From Candidatus Omnitrophica bacterium UBA1562 (lineage in GTDB: Bacteria; Omnitrophota; Gorgyraeia; Gygaellales; Profunditerraquicolaceae), in assembly GCA_002322525.1 (NCBI GenBank), contig DCOU01000046.1, forward strand, positions 1 through 12,055: a DNA stretch of 12,055 nt. Reading direction: 5' to 3'. The translations under genes and the position numbers were made by a program. The notes under the pieces are model-generated. The model worked only from the letters and a program-made list of their open reading frames with translations, had not been told where the DNA came from and did no database searches. Shown in pieces: positions 11,694 through 12,055 of the stretch. Within the stretch, counting starts at the first letter, position 1. Each line of letters begins with the position of its first letter.

Positions 11694-12055
11694 TATCCGG
11701 ATAACTGCGCTTTTCTTTTTAACTCCTGAAGGAATCTACTAAAATACTCTTCTCTTTTCTGCAACAGCAGTTTTTTAGCAAACTCGGGTTTTTCCTCTCT
11801 AAATTTGTTTTCATCCACAGGAATTTTCGATTTTAATTTAATAATATAAAAACCTGAAGGCATTTCGATTATCCCGCTATGAGCATCTTCCTTTAGGTCA
11901 ACAGCCGCCGTAAAGAAATTATCCGATGCCCCTATACCCTCTATATAACTACCGTATCTAAAAAAGTTAGTAGAGCCTGATTTTAATCCATAAATTTTAG
12001 CAATTTTATCAAAATCTATGGATTTAGGATTAGCCCTTTCCTTAATAGGTATAGG
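11690..12055 (-). CDS. C-terminal part of a probable SurA/PpiD-type peptidyl-prolyl isomerase or foldase
   Basis: An open frame on the reverse strand runs from the window edge (12055) to a TAG at 11692-11690, giving 121 residues with no start in view. The tail SGFYIIKLKSKIPVD, then KFREEKPEFAKKLLLQKREE and YFSRFLQELKRKAQL, matches the C-terminal end of parvulin-type foldases, where a last strand is followed by a long charged helix. The earlier FDKIAKIYGLKSG and YIEGIGASDNFFTAA are also typical of that region. Such proteins act outside the cytoplasmic membrane in folding envelope proteins. The catalytic domain is outside the window, so the call is tentative. It is convergent with the ferredoxin gene, the two stops sharing CTAG. 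Confidence 0.65.
   Translation of the reverse strand, partial: PIPIKERANPKSIDFDKIAKIYGLKSGSTNFFRYGSYIEGIGASDNFFTAAVDLKEDAHSGIIEMPSGFYIIKLKSKIPVDENKFREEKPEFAKKLLLQKREEYFSRFLQELKRKAQLSGY

Overview
The window looks like a stretch of an AT-rich bacterial chromosome from an anaerobe, read from a compact genome. Genes are densely packed, mostly on the + strand, often with overlapping stop and start codons. The metabolic content (four-subunit pyruvate:ferredoxin oxidoreductase, a small ferredoxin, a LUD protein, a MetE-like methyltransferase) fits an anaerobic lifestyle. The gene mix and the abundance of small palindromic repeats between genes remind me of uncultured candidate-phylum genomes such as Omnitrophota. 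That is a low-confidence impression, and no marker gene in the window fixes the phylum.

Layout. Positions 1-102 hold the last 33 codons of an unidentified gene. Positions 107-2317 hold a tight cluster: an RmuC-family protein, a small TM2-like membrane protein, a YggU/DUF167 protein and a PgeF (YfiH/YlmD) family protein. The last three overlap or nearly touch. Next come a small hypothetical protein (2346-2585), a WrbA-like flavodoxin-fold protein (2638-3111), CutA (3163-3474), a CcdA-type thiol transporter (3458-4132) and a TlpA-type secreted thioredoxin (4126-4665). CcdA and TlpA form an envelope thiol-reduction pair. Then follow nicotinate phosphoribosyltransferase (4672-6024), a LUD-domain protein (6053-6679) and a MetE/UROD-superfamily protein (6722-7756).

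A near-consensus sigma70 promoter (7768-7796) starts the second half, an operon for pyruvate oxidation or synthesis. The order is porG (gamma), porD (delta), porA (alpha), porB (beta), then a ferritin-like di-iron protein and a 60-residue [4Fe-4S] ferredoxin that is a plausible electron partner. On the - strand, 11690-12055 holds the C-terminal 121 residues of a gene that resembles a SurA/PpiD-type periplasmic foldase. It runs convergently, and its stop codon overlaps the ferredoxin stop.

The most interesting content is not a new gene system but a set of small palindromic repeats at gene junctions. Two copies of one family (3114-3162 and 4135-4182) carry the same 12-base arm and are flanked by short direct repeats that look like target-site duplications. 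Removing each copy on paper restores a tidy overlapping gene junction. The second copy sits inside the tlpA reading frame and adds 18 residues ahead of its signal peptide. A different GC-rich palindromic cluster lies inside porB and appears to add about 22 residues to an otherwise conserved enzyme. At least three other repeat types occupy intergenic gaps. I see no CRISPR array, tRNA, rRNA, prophage, transposase or defence system here.
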